From JAAYZQ01 sp034428935 (lineage in GTDB: Bacteria; Chloroflexota; Anaerolineae; JAAYZQ01), in NCBI GenBank assembly GCA_034428935.1, contig DAOUHB010000157.1, positions 1 through 62,566 on the forward strand: a stretch of DNA of 62,566 nt, in the 5' to 3' direction. The notes under the pieces are model-generated. The model had not been told where the DNA came from. It ran no database searches and saw only the letters and a program-made list of their open reading frames with translations. Shown here one piece after another: positions 14,695-24,243 of this stretch; position 1 is the stretch's first letter, and every line of letters starts with the position of its first letter. The position numbers and the translations under genes are program-made.

Positions 14695-17010
14695 ATGTTT
14701 CCGGATCTGGAGCTGAAAGAGGGCTGGGTCACCGTCGTTTGCCTGTTGCTCATCTTCATGTGCGTCGCCTGGGCCATCCAGGCGGCCCATTGGGCTGAGG
14801 ATCTGGGCGTCGTCCAGGGCACGGCGCTGGTGGGCGGCATCATGGGCATCCTGCTGGCCAAGAGCCGCTTTCCCAACAGGACGTCGCACTTTCTGTCGCT
14901 GCTCGCCGGCTCGACCTGGGCGGTGTATCTCACCACCAGGGCGCTGGCCGAGAGCGGTGGCCTTTCCTTCCAGGTGGGCGTCCTCGAGCTGGAGAGGCGC
15001 CTGGGAGAGCTCTTGCACCTGGCCTCGTCGCCCGGCAGCAGCGCCGACAACTATGTCTTTGTCCTGCTCCTGGGGCTCCTGATCTGGATCATGGCCTATT
15101 TTGGGGCGTGGGCCGTCTTTCGCTGGCAGCAGGTGTGGTGGGCCGTCATCGTCTGCGGCGCGGCGCTTATCCTCAACACCAACTATTCCACCGAAGACCT
15201 GACGATCTATCTGATCCTGTTCCTGCTCTTTGCCCTGCTCCTGGTGGTCCGTTCCAACGTGGCCTTTCGCGTGCAAGAGTGGCGCCAGGCACAGGTGGGC
15301 TACAGCCCGGAGATGGTCTCGACCGTCTTGCAGGCCGGCTTGATCCTGTCCATCGTGCTCATTCTCATGGCCTGGGCCGCGCCCGAGGCGCTGGCGAGCC
15401 GCCCCCTGCAGCCCCTCATGGACAGGATCGGCGAGCCGTGGCGCCGCATCCAGAACCGCTCGGCCGAGATCTTTCGGGACCTCAACTACCAGAACGAGCC
15501 GCCCCTCGCGTCCATGGGCGACCGGCGCATGTGGTTTGGCGGTCCGGTCAGCCTGACCGACACGCCCATCGCCGACGTGGGGGCCAGGACGGGGCGCTAC
15601 TGGCGCGTGATGGTCTTTCACGAGTATGCCAGCAACGGCTGGCTGAGCACCGACCAGGACACCATCCTGGTGGGCGAAAACGAGAGTGCGCTGTCCTTTC
15701 CGGAGCTGCTGTTGCGCGAGGAGCTGACCCAGACCGTCAGCATGCATCGCGACTGGACGACGAACGATGCCCTCATCGCCGCCGGACAGCCTCTCATTGC
15801 CAGCCTGCCCATGCGCGCCTCCGTCAGCATGGTGACTAACGTCGAAGACATGATCAGGTCCCGGGAAGGGGACTTTTTCCCGCCTGCGCCCGGCGATCCC
15901 TCGGTTCTTTATCCCCGCGAGCCCCTGGATGTGGGTGCATCGTACGAGGTGCTGTCGTCGGTGAGCGTGGCCGACGAGATCTCGCTGCGCGAGGCGGGCA
16001 CGACCTATCCTACCTGGGTGACGCCCCGCTACCTGCAACTGCCCGAATCGCTGCCCGAGCGCGTGCACCTGCTGGCGGCCGAGCTGACCGAGGGGCTGGA
16101 GAACTCGTACGACAAGGCCAAGGCTATCGAGAGCCACCTGCGGCAGATCCCCTACAGCCTGGACATCCCCGGCCCGCGCCTGGGACAGGACGGGGTGGAC
16201 TATTTTCTCTTTGACGAGCAGCAGGGCTACTGCGATTACTATGCCTCGGCCATGGTGGTCATGCTGCGCTCCGTGGGCGTGCCGGCCCGCTACGTGCGGG
16301 GCTATATCCATACCAGCAGCGACGAAGGCGTTTACCAGTTGCTGGAGAGCGACGGCCACGCCTGGCCCGAGGTGTACTTCCCTGGCTACGGCTGGGTCGA
16401 GTTCGAGCCCACGGGCGGGCGCCCGGCTCTCGTCCGGCGGGCGACCCAGGACCCGGCCGCGGCCCTTAGCCCTCAATTGCCACCCCGGCCGCCCGAGCGC
16501 AACTTGCCGCTGGAAGACGACGGGGGATCCCTCCTTCCCGAGGACGTTCCCGCATCCAACGCCAGAATCCCGTGGGACAAGGTCAGGCCCTTTGCCGCCC
16601 TCGCCCTCCTGGTGGCCTCGAGCGGACTGGGCGGGACGTTGTGGTGGCAGGCACGCCGCCGGCGTCGAAACCAGTACCTGAGCCCTGCCGAGCAGGTGTA
16701 CGACGACCTGGTCTTCTGGGTGCGGCGGTTGCTGCGCATCACGCCCCTGGCCCACCAGACGCCCCACGAATACGCCGGCGTGGTGGTGCAAAACATGCCC
16801 AACGGCCACGAGCCCGTGGAGCGCATCGTGAGCTATTACGTGGAGGAGCGGTTCGGCGGCCGCCAGGTGCCGGCCGAGACGACGACCCCCATCTGGCGCG
16901 AGGCCTGGCAGGCCATCCTGACCGGCTGGGTCGAAAACCGGCTGAACGGCGTGCGGCGCTTCTGGTGGCGGTTCTTCCCGCCGAAGGAATGGGAGGAGCC
17001 CGAGTCGTAA
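14695..17010 (+). CDS. Transglutaminase-like membrane protein (TgpA type)
   Basis: This 771-residue protein has an N-terminal block of about six membrane helices (to about residue 240) and an outside transglutaminase-like domain. A further membrane helix (about 625-645) and a cytoplasmic C-terminal DUF4129-like region end it. The catalytic Cys is Cys513 (GYCDYYASAMV), the His is His555 (DGHAWPEVYF), and the third residue is a Glu in VEFEPTGG where many relatives have Asp. The family makes or cleaves isopeptide bonds on the outer face of the membrane. An in-frame TAG just upstream limits the start to 14695 or later; the ribosome site (TGGGAG) is weak. No MoxR or DUF58 partner is adjacent, unlike in many genomes. 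Confidence 0.9.
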   Translation: MFPDLELKEGWVTVVCLLLIFMCVAWAIQAAHWAEDLGVVQGTALVGGIMGILLAKSRFPNRTSHFLSLLAGSTWAVYLTTRALAESGGLSFQVGVLELERRLGELLHLASSPGSSADNYVFVLLLGLLIWIMAYFGAWAVFRWQQVWWAVIVCGAALILNTNYSTEDLTIYLILFLLFALLLVVRSNVAFRVQEWRQAQVGYSPEMVSTVLQAGLILSIVLILMAWAAPEALASRPLQPLMDRIGEPWRRIQNRSAEIFRDLNYQNEPPLASMGDRRMWFGGPVSLTDTPIADVGARTGRYWRVMVFHEYASNGWLSTDQDTILVGENESALSFPELLLREELTQTVSMHRDWTTNDALIAAGQPLIASLPMRASVSMVTNVEDMIRSREGDFFPPAPGDPSVLYPREPLDVGASYEVLSSVSVADEISLREAGTTYPTWVTPRYLQLPESLPERVHLLAAELTEGLENSYDKAKAIESHLRQIPYSLDIPGPRLGQDGVDYFLFDEQQGYCDYYASAMVVMLRSVGVPARYVRGYIHTSSDEGVYQLLESDGHAWPEVYFPGYGWVEFEPTGGRPALVRRATQDPAAALSPQLPPRPPERNLPLEDDGGSLLPEDVPASNARIPWDKVRPFAALALLVASSGLGGTLWWQARRRRRNQYLSPAEQVYDDLVFWVRRLLRITPLAHQTPHEYAGVVVQNMPNGHEPVERIVSYYVEERFGGRQVPAETTTPIWREAWQAILTGWVENRLNGVRRFWWRFFPPKEWEEPES

Positions 17011-17178
17011 GGCTGCCGGCCGCGGGTCTCGACGCCCACCGACTATCGGTTCACCGGGCAGCCTTTGGAGGACTTGATCTCTTCATGGCAAACGGAGAAG
17101 GGAATCCTCCGCTTATCCGAGAGATTGTTCTTGGGTGAGCTACACTGCGAGGCAGACGCCCGGCCACCCCGCCCGGGC

Positions 17179-18843
17179 TCACGACGTGGGCGCCGGAGGC
17201 GGTTGCGGGCTGCTCTCCTCGCCCCACCCGCCCCCACCGGGCGTGCGCAGGCTGAGCACGTCGCCCGGCTCCACCTGGATCTCGCACTTGCCCGGCAGGT
17301 CTGTCTCCTGGCCGGCCCGGACGAGCAGGTTGCGGCCGGGCTTGCCCGCCTGGCCGCCCTGGAGGCCGTAGGGCCTGGTGCGCCGCCGCTCGGAAAGGAT
17401 GGTGACCGTCGCGGCTGAAAGGAATTCCACGTCGCGCACCAGCCCGTCGCCGCCGCGGTGGCGGCCGGCTCCCCCCGAGCCCTTGCGCAGCGCATAACGC
17501 AGCACCCGCAACGGATAGGCGTACTCCAGGGCCTCCACGGGCGTGTTCAGCGTGTTGGTCATGTGGACGTGCACGCCCGGCAGGCCATCGCCGCCGGGAC
17601 CCGCCCCCGCGCCGCCGCCCATGGTCTCGTAATAGGCAAAGGGCTGGCCGCTTTCCGGGTCCAGGCCGCCCACCGTCAGGTTGTTCATCGTGCCCTGGCT
17701 GGCCGCCGGCACCAGGTCGGGCAGGGCCAGGGCCAGGGCGCCCAGGACCGCGTCGACGATGCGCTGCGACGTCTCGACGTTGCCACCGGCCACGGCGTGG
17801 GGTGGCTCGGCGTCCAACAGGCTGCCCCGCGGCACGACGACGCGCACGGGGGCAAATGTGCCGCTGTTCACCGGCGCCGCCTCACCCCGGGCACCGGCCA
17901 CGCAACGCACGGCGTACCACGTGGCCGACTCGGTGATGGCCCGCACGGCGTTCAGCGGCCCGCGCACCGCCCCGCTCGACCCGGCAAAGTCGACCGTCAT
18001 GTGGTCGCCCTCCACAGTGAGGGAGACCTGGATGCGGGGGGCCGGCGCGGGGTTTGCCTGGATGCCACCGCTCCTGAGGGGAATGCCCTCGTCGTCCAGC
18101 TCGTCCAGGAAGGTGTAGGTGCCGTCGGGAATGGCGGCGATGGCAGCCCGGGTCATGCGCTCGGCGTAGGCCAGCAGGCCGTGGGCGTAGCGCAACGCCT
18201 GCTCCAGCCCGTAGCGGTCCACGATCTCTAGCAGGCGCTGCTCGCCCACGCGGTGGGCGGCCATTTGCGCGGCCAGGTCGCCACGGCGTTCCACGGGCGT
18301 GCGCACGTTGCGCAGGATGATGTCCAGCACCGGCTGGTTGACCCTGCCGCCCTCCAGCAGCTTGACCGGCGGCACGATGAGCCCTTCCTGGTAGATCTCG
18401 GCCGCCAGCGGCATGGAGCCGGGCGACATGCCGCCCACGTCGGCGTGGTGGGCGCGGCTGGCGACGAAAAAGGAGGGGCCCGCGGCCTCGGCGCCCGGCA
18501 CAAAGACCGGGGAGACCATGGTGATGTCGGGCAGGTGGGTGCCGCCCAGGTAGGGATCGTTGAGCACCACCAGGTCGCCGGGCGCCCACTCGGCATAGGC
18601 CTCCAACGCGGCGCGCACCGAGGCCGGCATGGCCCCCAGGTGCACCGGGATGTGGGCCGCCTGGGCGATCATTTTTGCCTCGTCTCCCTGTGCCCCGGCC
18701 AGGAAGCAAGCGCACGAATAGTCCCGCCGCTCCTTGATATTGGGGCTGTAGGCCGTGCGTCCCAGGGTCACGCCCATCTCCTCGGCGACGGAGGCAAAAA
18801 GGTTGCGCAGGATCTCCAGGGTAATGGGGTCGATGGTCGTCAT
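17179..18843 (-). CDS. hyuB: Hydantoinase B / oxoprolinase beta-type subunit
   Basis: This 554-residue protein belongs to the HyuB family, which with HyuA forms ATP-dependent amidohydrolases (N-methylhydantoinase, 5-oxoprolinase) or, with a third subunit, acetone-type carboxylases. Typical segments are DPITLEILRN at the start, YSPNIKERRDYSCA, HAAHIPVHLGAMP-like metal-region histidines, and ending glycine-rich LRTPGGGGWG. Its ATG overlaps the stop of hyuA by 4 bp (ATGA), showing translational coupling. The substrate cannot be told from sequence. No small third subunit is present here, which favours the hydantoinase/oxoprolinase type. Confidence 0.92.
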   Translation of the reverse strand: MTTIDPITLEILRNLFASVAEEMGVTLGRTAYSPNIKERRDYSCACFLAGAQGDEAKMIAQAAHIPVHLGAMPASVRAALEAYAEWAPGDLVVLNDPYLGGTHLPDITMVSPVFVPGAEAAGPSFFVASRAHHADVGGMSPGSMPLAAEIYQEGLIVPPVKLLEGGRVNQPVLDIILRNVRTPVERRGDLAAQMAAHRVGEQRLLEIVDRYGLEQALRYAHGLLAYAERMTRAAIAAIPDGTYTFLDELDDEGIPLRSGGIQANPAPAPRIQVSLTVEGDHMTVDFAGSSGAVRGPLNAVRAITESATWYAVRCVAGARGEAAPVNSGTFAPVRVVVPRGSLLDAEPPHAVAGGNVETSQRIVDAVLGALALALPDLVPAASQGTMNNLTVGGLDPESGQPFAYYETMGGGAGAGPGGDGLPGVHVHMTNTLNTPVEALEYAYPLRVLRYALRKGSGGAGRHRGGDGLVRDVEFLSAATVTILSERRRTRPYGLQGGQAGKPGRNLLVRAGQETDLPGKCEIQVEPGDVLSLRTPGGGGWGEESSPQPPPAPTS

Positions 18844-20873
18844 GGGCTGCCTGCTTCTGGCTCGGCCACCAGGTTCCCCCAGGCATCCACGGTGGCGGCC
18901 CAGCCGGGCGGGATGACCGTGGTGGTGTCGAGCTGCCAGATGATGGCCGGGCCGACGACAATGTTGCCCGGCGCCAGCCGGTCCCGGTCGTACAGGGCGG
19001 CAAACATGGGGCGCGCGGCGCGGGACGATCCGCCGGCGGCGAAATAGACCGGCTTGTAGCCGGCGTGGGCCGCCCGGGGGTCCGGGGAGCCCGGTTCCCG
19101 CGGCGCGAGGCGCGGCTTGGCCGTGTGGCCCACGGCCTGCACCCGCAGGTTGACAATCTCCACGGGCTCGCCCTCGCTGGCGTAGGCAAATCGCCGGCGG
19201 TGGGCCTCGTGAAAGGCCCGCACCAGCCCCTCCACGGTCTCGGCCTCACAGGCGGCGTCTACCGTCAGCTCGAAGGACTGCCCCGTGTAGCGCATATCCA
19301 GGGCCGGGCGCAGCTCGATGCTCTCCTCCGCCAGCCCCTCCGCCTCCAGGTCGGCACGGGCCCGCTCCAGCAGGGGCTCGAAGAGGCGCGGCAGGCTGCC
19401 CGGCTCCAGGGCCCGGGCGGGCAGCATGACCGTCCGGGAATAGTCCTTGACAATGTCGGCCAGGACCATGCCCAGGGCCGACAACACCCCGGGGCCAGGG
19501 GGCAGGAGCACGCGGGGGATGCCCAGCGCCGTCGCCAGCTCGCAGGCGTGGAGCGGCCCGGCTCCGCCAAAGGCCACCAGGGTAAAGCGCCGGGGGTCGT
19601 GGCCGCGCTCCACCGAGATGGTGCGGATGGCGCGCTCCATGTTCGAGTTGGCCACGCGAACCACACCCCAGGCCGCGGCCTCCAGCGGCAGGCTCAGGCG
19701 GCGGGCCAGCTCCTGGAAGCGGGCCGTCGTCCGCTCCAGGTCGAGGGTCATTCGCCCGCCCAGAAAGTGATGGGCATCCAGCCGGCCCAGGACCAGGTTG
19801 GCGTCGGTGACCGTGATCTCGTCGGCGCCGGGCAGGCCGTAACACACCGGGCCCGGGTCGGCCCCGGCGCTCTGGGGCCCGACGCGCAGCGCGCCCCCGG
19901 CGTCGAGGCGGGCGATCGACCCGCCGCCGGCGCCCACGGTGTGGATGTCGATGATGGGCAGGCGCAGGGGAAGCCCGGCGATGTTGCCCTCGCTCGTCTG
20001 CTGCACCTGGCCGGGGCACAGGGAGACGTCGGTGCTGGTGCCGCCCATGTCAAAGGTGATGACGTCCTGGAAGCCGGCCAGGCGCGCCAGCTCGGCCCCG
20101 CCGACCACGCCGCCCGCCGGCCCCGAGAGGGCTGTCCGCGCCGCCTGGGCGCGCGCCGCCCCCGCCGAGATGGCCCCGCCGTTGGACTGCATCACCCGCA
20201 GCCGCCGGCCCTCGAGCCCCCGCTCCAGGTTGGCCAGGTAGCGGGCCACGAGGGGCGTCACGTAGGCGTTCATCACCGTCGTCGACGTCCGTTCGTACTC
20301 GCGATACTCGGGCAGCACGTCCGACGAGAGCGATACAAAGGGTGCCTCGCCCTCCAGGGCAGCGATCTGGTCGCGCACCTGCTGCTCGTGCCGTGGATCC
20401 AGAAAAGAAAAGAGGAACGAGACGGCGACCGACTCGATCCCCTCCTCCCCCAGCCGGTCCAGCACCGCGGCCACGGCGCCGGGGTCCAGGGCGTGGAGCA
20501 CCTGCCCGTGTCGATCGATCCGCTCCGGCAGCTCGAACCGCCAGCTACGGGGGACGAGGGGCTCGGGGCGGGTGGGCTCCAGGGCGTAGAGCTCGGACCG
20601 CGCCTGGCGGCCGATCTCTAGCACGTCGCGAAAGCCTTCGGTGGTGATGAGGGCCGTGCGCGCGCCGCGCCGCTCCAGTAGCGCGTTCGTCGCCACCGTC
20701 GCCCCGTGGACGACGGTGGCCTCCAGCCCGGCGTTGAGGTCGGCGATGCCTTGCAGGATGGCCACCGACGGGTCGCGGGCCGAGGTCAGCAGCTTGTGGA
20801 TGCTGACCTGGCCCGCGTCATCCAGCAGGACGAGGTCGGTGAACGTCCCGCCTACGTCGATGCCCAGGATCAT
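18840..20873 (-). CDS. hyuA: Hydantoinase A / oxoprolinase alpha-type subunit
   Basis: This 677-residue HyuA-family ATPase subunit has an actin/Hsp70-like nucleotide site: GIDVGGTFTDLVLLD at the N-terminus and FDMGGTSTDVSL near the middle. It phosphorylates or activates the cyclic amide for cleavage by HyuB. GAGGGSIARLDAGG and SADPGPVCYG are family signatures. Its own start overlaps the stop of the upstream membrane protein gene by 4 bp, and its end overlaps hyuB by 4 bp. The three genes form one tightly coupled unit. Substrate (hydantoin, 5-oxoproline or another lactam) is not determined. Confidence 0.93.
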   Translation of the reverse strand: MILGIDVGGTFTDLVLLDDAGQVSIHKLLTSARDPSVAILQGIADLNAGLEATVVHGATVATNALLERRGARTALITTEGFRDVLEIGRQARSELYALEPTRPEPLVPRSWRFELPERIDRHGQVLHALDPGAVAAVLDRLGEEGIESVAVSFLFSFLDPRHEQQVRDQIAALEGEAPFVSLSSDVLPEYREYERTSTTVMNAYVTPLVARYLANLERGLEGRRLRVMQSNGGAISAGAARAQAARTALSGPAGGVVGGAELARLAGFQDVITFDMGGTSTDVSLCPGQVQQTSEGNIAGLPLRLPIIDIHTVGAGGGSIARLDAGGALRVGPQSAGADPGPVCYGLPGADEITVTDANLVLGRLDAHHFLGGRMTLDLERTTARFQELARRLSLPLEAAAWGVVRVANSNMERAIRTISVERGHDPRRFTLVAFGGAGPLHACELATALGIPRVLLPPGPGVLSALGMVLADIVKDYSRTVMLPARALEPGSLPRLFEPLLERARADLEAEGLAEESIELRPALDMRYTGQSFELTVDAACEAETVEGLVRAFHEAHRRRFAYASEGEPVEIVNLRVQAVGHTAKPRLAPREPGSPDPRAAHAGYKPVYFAAGGSSRAARPMFAALYDRDRLAPGNIVVGPAIIWQLDTTTVIPPGWAATVDAWGNLVAEPEAGSP

Positions 20874-21823
20874 TCGAGGTCGAGGACCTCGTCGAGCAGG
20901 TCGACTTCAGGCTCGGCCGGCGGCAGTACCGCGCCGGTGAACTGGCGATAGGCCAGGGTCCAGGTGGCCGAGGTAAAGGTCTGGACGATGCTGCCGATGA
21001 CTGCGGTGACAATGAGCCACAGCAGCCCGCCAAGGCAGATGGGGATGAGCACCCAGGCGGAGGGGTCCCCGCCGCCCATGGCCGCAAAGAACGGCAACAT
21101 GAGGGCGACAAAGGGCGCTGCAAGGACGGCCCCGACGACGAGGCCGATGACCAGGAAGATGAGCCACAGGATGATCGTCGGGCCCAGGTTGTCCTTCAAT
21201 ACCTGCCAGCCGCGCTTCAGCGAGTCGATGGCGCCCAGGCCTTCCAGCATGACCGCTCGCTCGGCATAGACCCGGATCTGTTCCAGGACAATAGCCAGCA
21301 GGATGCCGCCGCAGCATACGACGCCGCCGCACAGCACGGATGCCGTGCCGCCCAGGAAGCCTCCCACCTCGGCAGCCGCGTCGATGGCGGCTATGGTGCC
21401 AAAGATCAGCAATCCGAGGAGCAAGATGCCGGCGACGATGGCGATAAACGCCGGCAGCCCGGTGAGGATGCTGATGCCGAGCAGCGTCCAGAATCGCCCG
21501 ACACCTGCCCTCCAGGCGGCGCCGAGGGTCGTGGCGTCCTCATCCTCCACCTGCTGCACGCCGGTGACGAGTCCGCCCCGGGCAATGAGGCTCAGCACCC
21601 ACAGGGCGATGCCCAGGAGAAGCGCCAGGCAGCCCACGGCGGCGATCACCACCCACGCCTCTTCGGGGATCCGGGGGCCACCCCACTCGTCGCCCCTCGT
21701 CTGGTAGCTGGAGCCGCTGGAGCCAAATCCCTGGCCGATGCTCGCCAGGAACCCCAGGATCCAGAGTATCTTCCACCGCCAGGTAATCTGCCAGGCACGC
21801 GACAAAATCTTGCCGTAGTCCAT
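20870..21823 (-). CDS. Polytopic membrane protein (317 aa)
   Basis: This 317-residue protein of unknown function begins with an amphipathic segment (MDYGKILSRAWQITWRWKIL) and has about six hydrophobic segments. A polar insert follows near residue 30-55 (SSGSSYQTRGDEWGG). The charged stretch YAERAVMLEGLGAIDSLKRGWQVLKDN, shown here in part, is typical of DUF7544-like and related bacterial membrane proteins. The ATG has GAGGAGGAAGG upstream. It is the first gene of the unit with hyuA and hyuB (4-bp overlap), yet it is not recognisable as a transporter. A role in substrate entry is only a guess from coupling. Confidence 0.75.
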   Translation of the reverse strand: MDYGKILSRAWQITWRWKILWILGFLASIGQGFGSSGSSYQTRGDEWGGPRIPEEAWVVIAAVGCLALLLGIALWVLSLIARGGLVTGVQQVEDEDATTLGAAWRAGVGRFWTLLGISILTGLPAFIAIVAGILLLGLLIFGTIAAIDAAAEVGGFLGGTASVLCGGVVCCGGILLAIVLEQIRVYAERAVMLEGLGAIDSLKRGWQVLKDNLGPTIILWLIFLVIGLVVGAVLAAPFVALMLPFFAAMGGGDPSAWVLIPICLGGLLWLIVTAVIGSIVQTFTSATWTLAYRQFTGAVLPPAEPEVDLLDEVLDLE

Positions 21824-21855
21824 TTTCCTTCCTCCTCTCAGATTGTTACAAGCTC

Positions 21856-21884
21856 ATTTTAACAGTCCCCCACCAGGGGGGCAA
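21856..21884 (-). promoter_or_regulatory. Promoter of the membrane protein-hyuA-hyuB unit
   Basis: On the minus strand TTGCCC (21879-21884), a 17-bp spacer and TAAAAT (21856-21861), about 33 bp before the ATG. The boxes are moderate matches. Confidence 0.5.
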
Positions 21885-21915
21885 GACCGGCGGCTGACGT
21901 GAGGCTGACAGTTCG

Positions 21916-23490
21916 TCACTCCCACTCGATGGTCGCCGGCGGCTTGCTGGATACGTCATAGACGACGCGGTTGATGCCTGGCACTTCGTTCACGATGCGG
22001 TTGCTGATCCGCGCCAGGAGGTCGTAGGGCAGGCGCGCCCAATCGGCGGTCATAAAGTCGTCGGTGGTCACCGAGCGCAGGGCCACGGCGTTGCCGTAGG
22101 TGCGCTCGTCGCCCATGACGCCGACGCTGTGGATGGGCAGGAGGACGGCAAAGGACTGGGCAGTGCCCCGGCCGTCCTTCTGGCGCAGCAGCCCGGCGGC
22201 TGCCAGCTCCTGGGTCAGAATGGCGTCGGCAGCGCGTAGGGTTTCCAGCCGCTCCCAGGTGACGGCACCCACGATGCGCACCGCCAGCCCTGGGCCGGGG
22301 AACGGCTGGCGATAGACAATCTCGTCGGGCAGGCCAAGCTCGTGGCCCACAGCCCGCACCTCGTCCTTGAACAGGAAACGCAGCGGCTCGACGAGCTGCA
22401 TGGACATGTCGGCGGGCAGCCCGCCGACGTTGTGATGGGTCTTGATGCGATGGGCCCCGGGCCGGCCTGCCCCGGCGCTCTCGATGACGTCCGGGTAAAT
22501 GGTGCCCTGCGCCAGAAAGTCAAAGCTGCCCAGGCGGCCGGCCTCCCGCTCGAATATCCGCACAAACTTTTCGCCGATGATGTGCCGCTTGGTCTCCGGG
22601 TCGGTTACGCCGGCCAGGGCCGCCAGGTACTCTTCCACGGCATTGACCGCCACGAGCCGCATCCCCTGCTCGTCACGGAAGGTGCGGATCACCTGTTGCG
22701 CCTCGCCCTGCCGCAACAAGCCGTGGTCGACAAAGATGCTGGTCAACTGGTCGCCCACGGCGCGCTGCACCAGGGTCGCGGTCACGGCCGAGTCGACGCC
22801 ACCTGAGAGGGCACACAGCACCTGCCCGTCTCCAACCCGTTCCTGGATCTCGTCCAGTGCCCGGTCGACGAGGCGGGCAGGGGTCCAGGTACCCTGCAGG
22901 CCGCAGACGCGGTAGAGAAAATTGCGTACAACCTGGCCGCCCTGTGGCGTGTGCACCACCTCGGGGTGGAATTGCAGGCCATACAGCCGCCGCCCGGCGT
23001 GGGCCATGGCGGCGATGGGCGAGTTGTCCGTCTGGGCTACGACGTTGAACCCGGGCGGCAACGTTTCGATGCGATCCCCATGGCTCATCCACACGGGTAG
23101 AGCAAAGGGCAGGTCGGCCCAGAGGGGGCAAGCCAGGTCCGTCACCTGCAACAGCGCCGGGCCATACTCCCGGCGCTGGGCGGCGGCCACCTGCCCGCCC
23201 AATACCTGGGTGATGAGCTGCATGCCGTAACAAATGCCCAGCACCGGCAGGCCGCTCTTGAGGACAAAGTCGGGCAGCGAGGCCGCGTTGGCGTCATAGA
23301 CGCTCCCCGGTCCCCCGCTGAGGATGATCCCCCGGGGCCGCAGGGCCAGCACCTCCTCGGCCGGGGCATCAAAGGGGTACAGCTCGCAGTAGACGCGGGC
23401 TTCGCGCACCCGCCGGGCAATGAGCTGGCTATATTGCGAGCCAAAATCGAGGATGGCGACTGCCTCTTCCACCGGTGCCCGTTTGCTCAA
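21916..23490 (-). CDS. guaA: GMP synthase (glutamine-hydrolysing)
   Basis: This 524-residue enzyme makes GMP from XMP with ATP and glutamine. The N-terminal class I glutamine amidotransferase domain has the nucleophile Cys in LGICYGMQL and the His/Glu pair in QFHPEVVHT. The ATP-pyrophosphatase domain has the P-loop CALSGGVDSAVTATL, and the C-terminal dimerisation domain ends in the canonical PPATIEWE. The TTG at 23490 (15 residues inside the longest frame) is chosen because GGAGG lies six bases upstream and the family start is there. It follows xpt by 22 bp, so both are probably in one purine-salvage operon. Confidence 0.97.
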   Translation of the reverse strand: MSKRAPVEEAVAILDFGSQYSQLIARRVREARVYCELYPFDAPAEEVLALRPRGIILSGGPGSVYDANAASLPDFVLKSGLPVLGICYGMQLITQVLGGQVAAAQRREYGPALLQVTDLACPLWADLPFALPVWMSHGDRIETLPPGFNVVAQTDNSPIAAMAHAGRRLYGLQFHPEVVHTPQGGQVVRNFLYRVCGLQGTWTPARLVDRALDEIQERVGDGQVLCALSGGVDSAVTATLVQRAVGDQLTSIFVDHGLLRQGEAQQVIRTFRDEQGMRLVAVNAVEEYLAALAGVTDPETKRHIIGEKFVRIFEREAGRLGSFDFLAQGTIYPDVIESAGAGRPGAHRIKTHHNVGGLPADMSMQLVEPLRFLFKDEVRAVGHELGLPDEIVYRQPFPGPGLAVRIVGAVTWERLETLRAADAILTQELAAAGLLRQKDGRGTAQSFAVLLPIHSVGVMGDERTYGNAVALRSVTTDDFMTADWARLPYDLLARISNRIVNEVPGINRVVYDVSSKPPATIEWE

Positions 23491-23512
23491 CGCAGTCCTC
23501 CGCCAGGCTTGT

Positions 23513-24085
23513 TTATTCGGCAAACACAAAACCATCTTCCGTCATGGACGTGATGGTTACCAGTGCATGAAGGGGAACATCCAACGTTTCCAGTTCTGCC
23601 CGGCCGCCCTCAAAGGCCTTTTCGATGAGGGCGCCGATGCCAACCAGCTCGGCCCCGGCGTGGCGCACCATGCGCACCAGGGCGCCGATGGTCCGGCCGC
23701 TGGCCAAAAAGTCGTCGACGATGAGGATGCGCTCGCCGGGCCCCAGGAACTCGGGCGAGCACATCAGAAACACCGAGACGCCCTTGGTGTGAGATGGGGC
23801 GGCTTCGACGTACACGGGGTCGGTCATCGTGACCGGCTTGGTCTTGCGGGCATAGATGACGGGCACGCCCAGGGCGAGGGCCGTGGTCATGGCGGGGGCG
23901 ATGCCCGAGATTTCGGCGGTGAGCACCTTGGTCGGGCCGGCGGCCTCGAAGCGGCGGGCAAGCTCGCGCCCTGCCTCCATCATCAGCACCGGATCGACCT
24001 GGTGGTTCACAAAGCTGTCGACCTTCAGGATGCCTCGGCCCAGATTTCGTCCTTCATGCAGAATTCTTTCCTTGAGAGTCTGCAT
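23513..24085 (-). CDS. xpt: Xanthine phosphoribosyltransferase
   Basis: This 190-residue enzyme converts xanthine and PRPP to XMP, the substrate of the GMP synthase encoded next. The PRPP-binding loop is ILIVDDFLASGRTIGAL. The N-terminus MQTLKERILHEGRNLGRGILKVDSFVNHQ, here cited in part, is highly characteristic of Xpt, as is SGIAPAMTTALALGVPV. Length matches the family (about 190-195). Transcription probably starts at the TTGCCA-17-TAGACT promoter upstream. No purine riboswitch can be seen in the leader of about 25-30 nt. Confidence 0.95.
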   Translation of the reverse strand: MQTLKERILHEGRNLGRGILKVDSFVNHQVDPVLMMEAGRELARRFEAAGPTKVLTAEISGIAPAMTTALALGVPVIYARKTKPVTMTDPVYVEAAPSHTKGVSVFLMCSPEFLGPGERILIVDDFLASGRTIGALVRMVRHAGAELVGIGALIEKAFEGGRAELETLDVPLHALVTITSMTEDGFVFAE

Positions 24086-24115
24086 CGCTTCTGCCTCACG
24101 GGAATTGGTATGCCT

Positions 24116-24144
24116 AGTCTACCACATCCGGCCCGCCCTGGCAA
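24116..24144 (-). promoter_or_regulatory. xpt-guaA promoter
   Basis: On the minus strand TTGCCA (24139-24144), a 17-bp spacer and TAGACT (24116-24121), giving a start near 24109. It is back to back with the plus-strand promoter of the NurA gene. Confidence 0.55.
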
Positions 24145-24196
24145 GGCAACGGTGCCCGGTAGAAGCCCCGGCGCGGTTGCCGCGGCGCACCTCTCC

Positions 24197-24225
24197 TTGC
24201 CATTTGAGCCGTGGTGCGGTATAAT
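24197..24225 (+). promoter_or_regulatory. Promoter of the nurA-herA-thyX gene run
   Basis: TTGCCA (24197-24202), a 17-bp spacer and a perfect TATAAT (24220-24225). The start should be near 24232, leaving a leader of only about 12 nt that is essentially the ribosome site GGGGGAGGAG. Confidence 0.75.
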
Positions 24226-24243
24226 GGCGCGGGGGGAGGAGCC

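Noticed and set aside
17011..17178. Short plus-strand frames after the transglutaminase-like gene
   Set aside because: They overlap the end of hyuB or are very short, with no recognisable protein; the gap appears non-coding.
24086..24115. Possible purine riboswitch before xpt
   Set aside because: The leader is only about 25-30 nt and lacks the conserved three-way-junction sequence.
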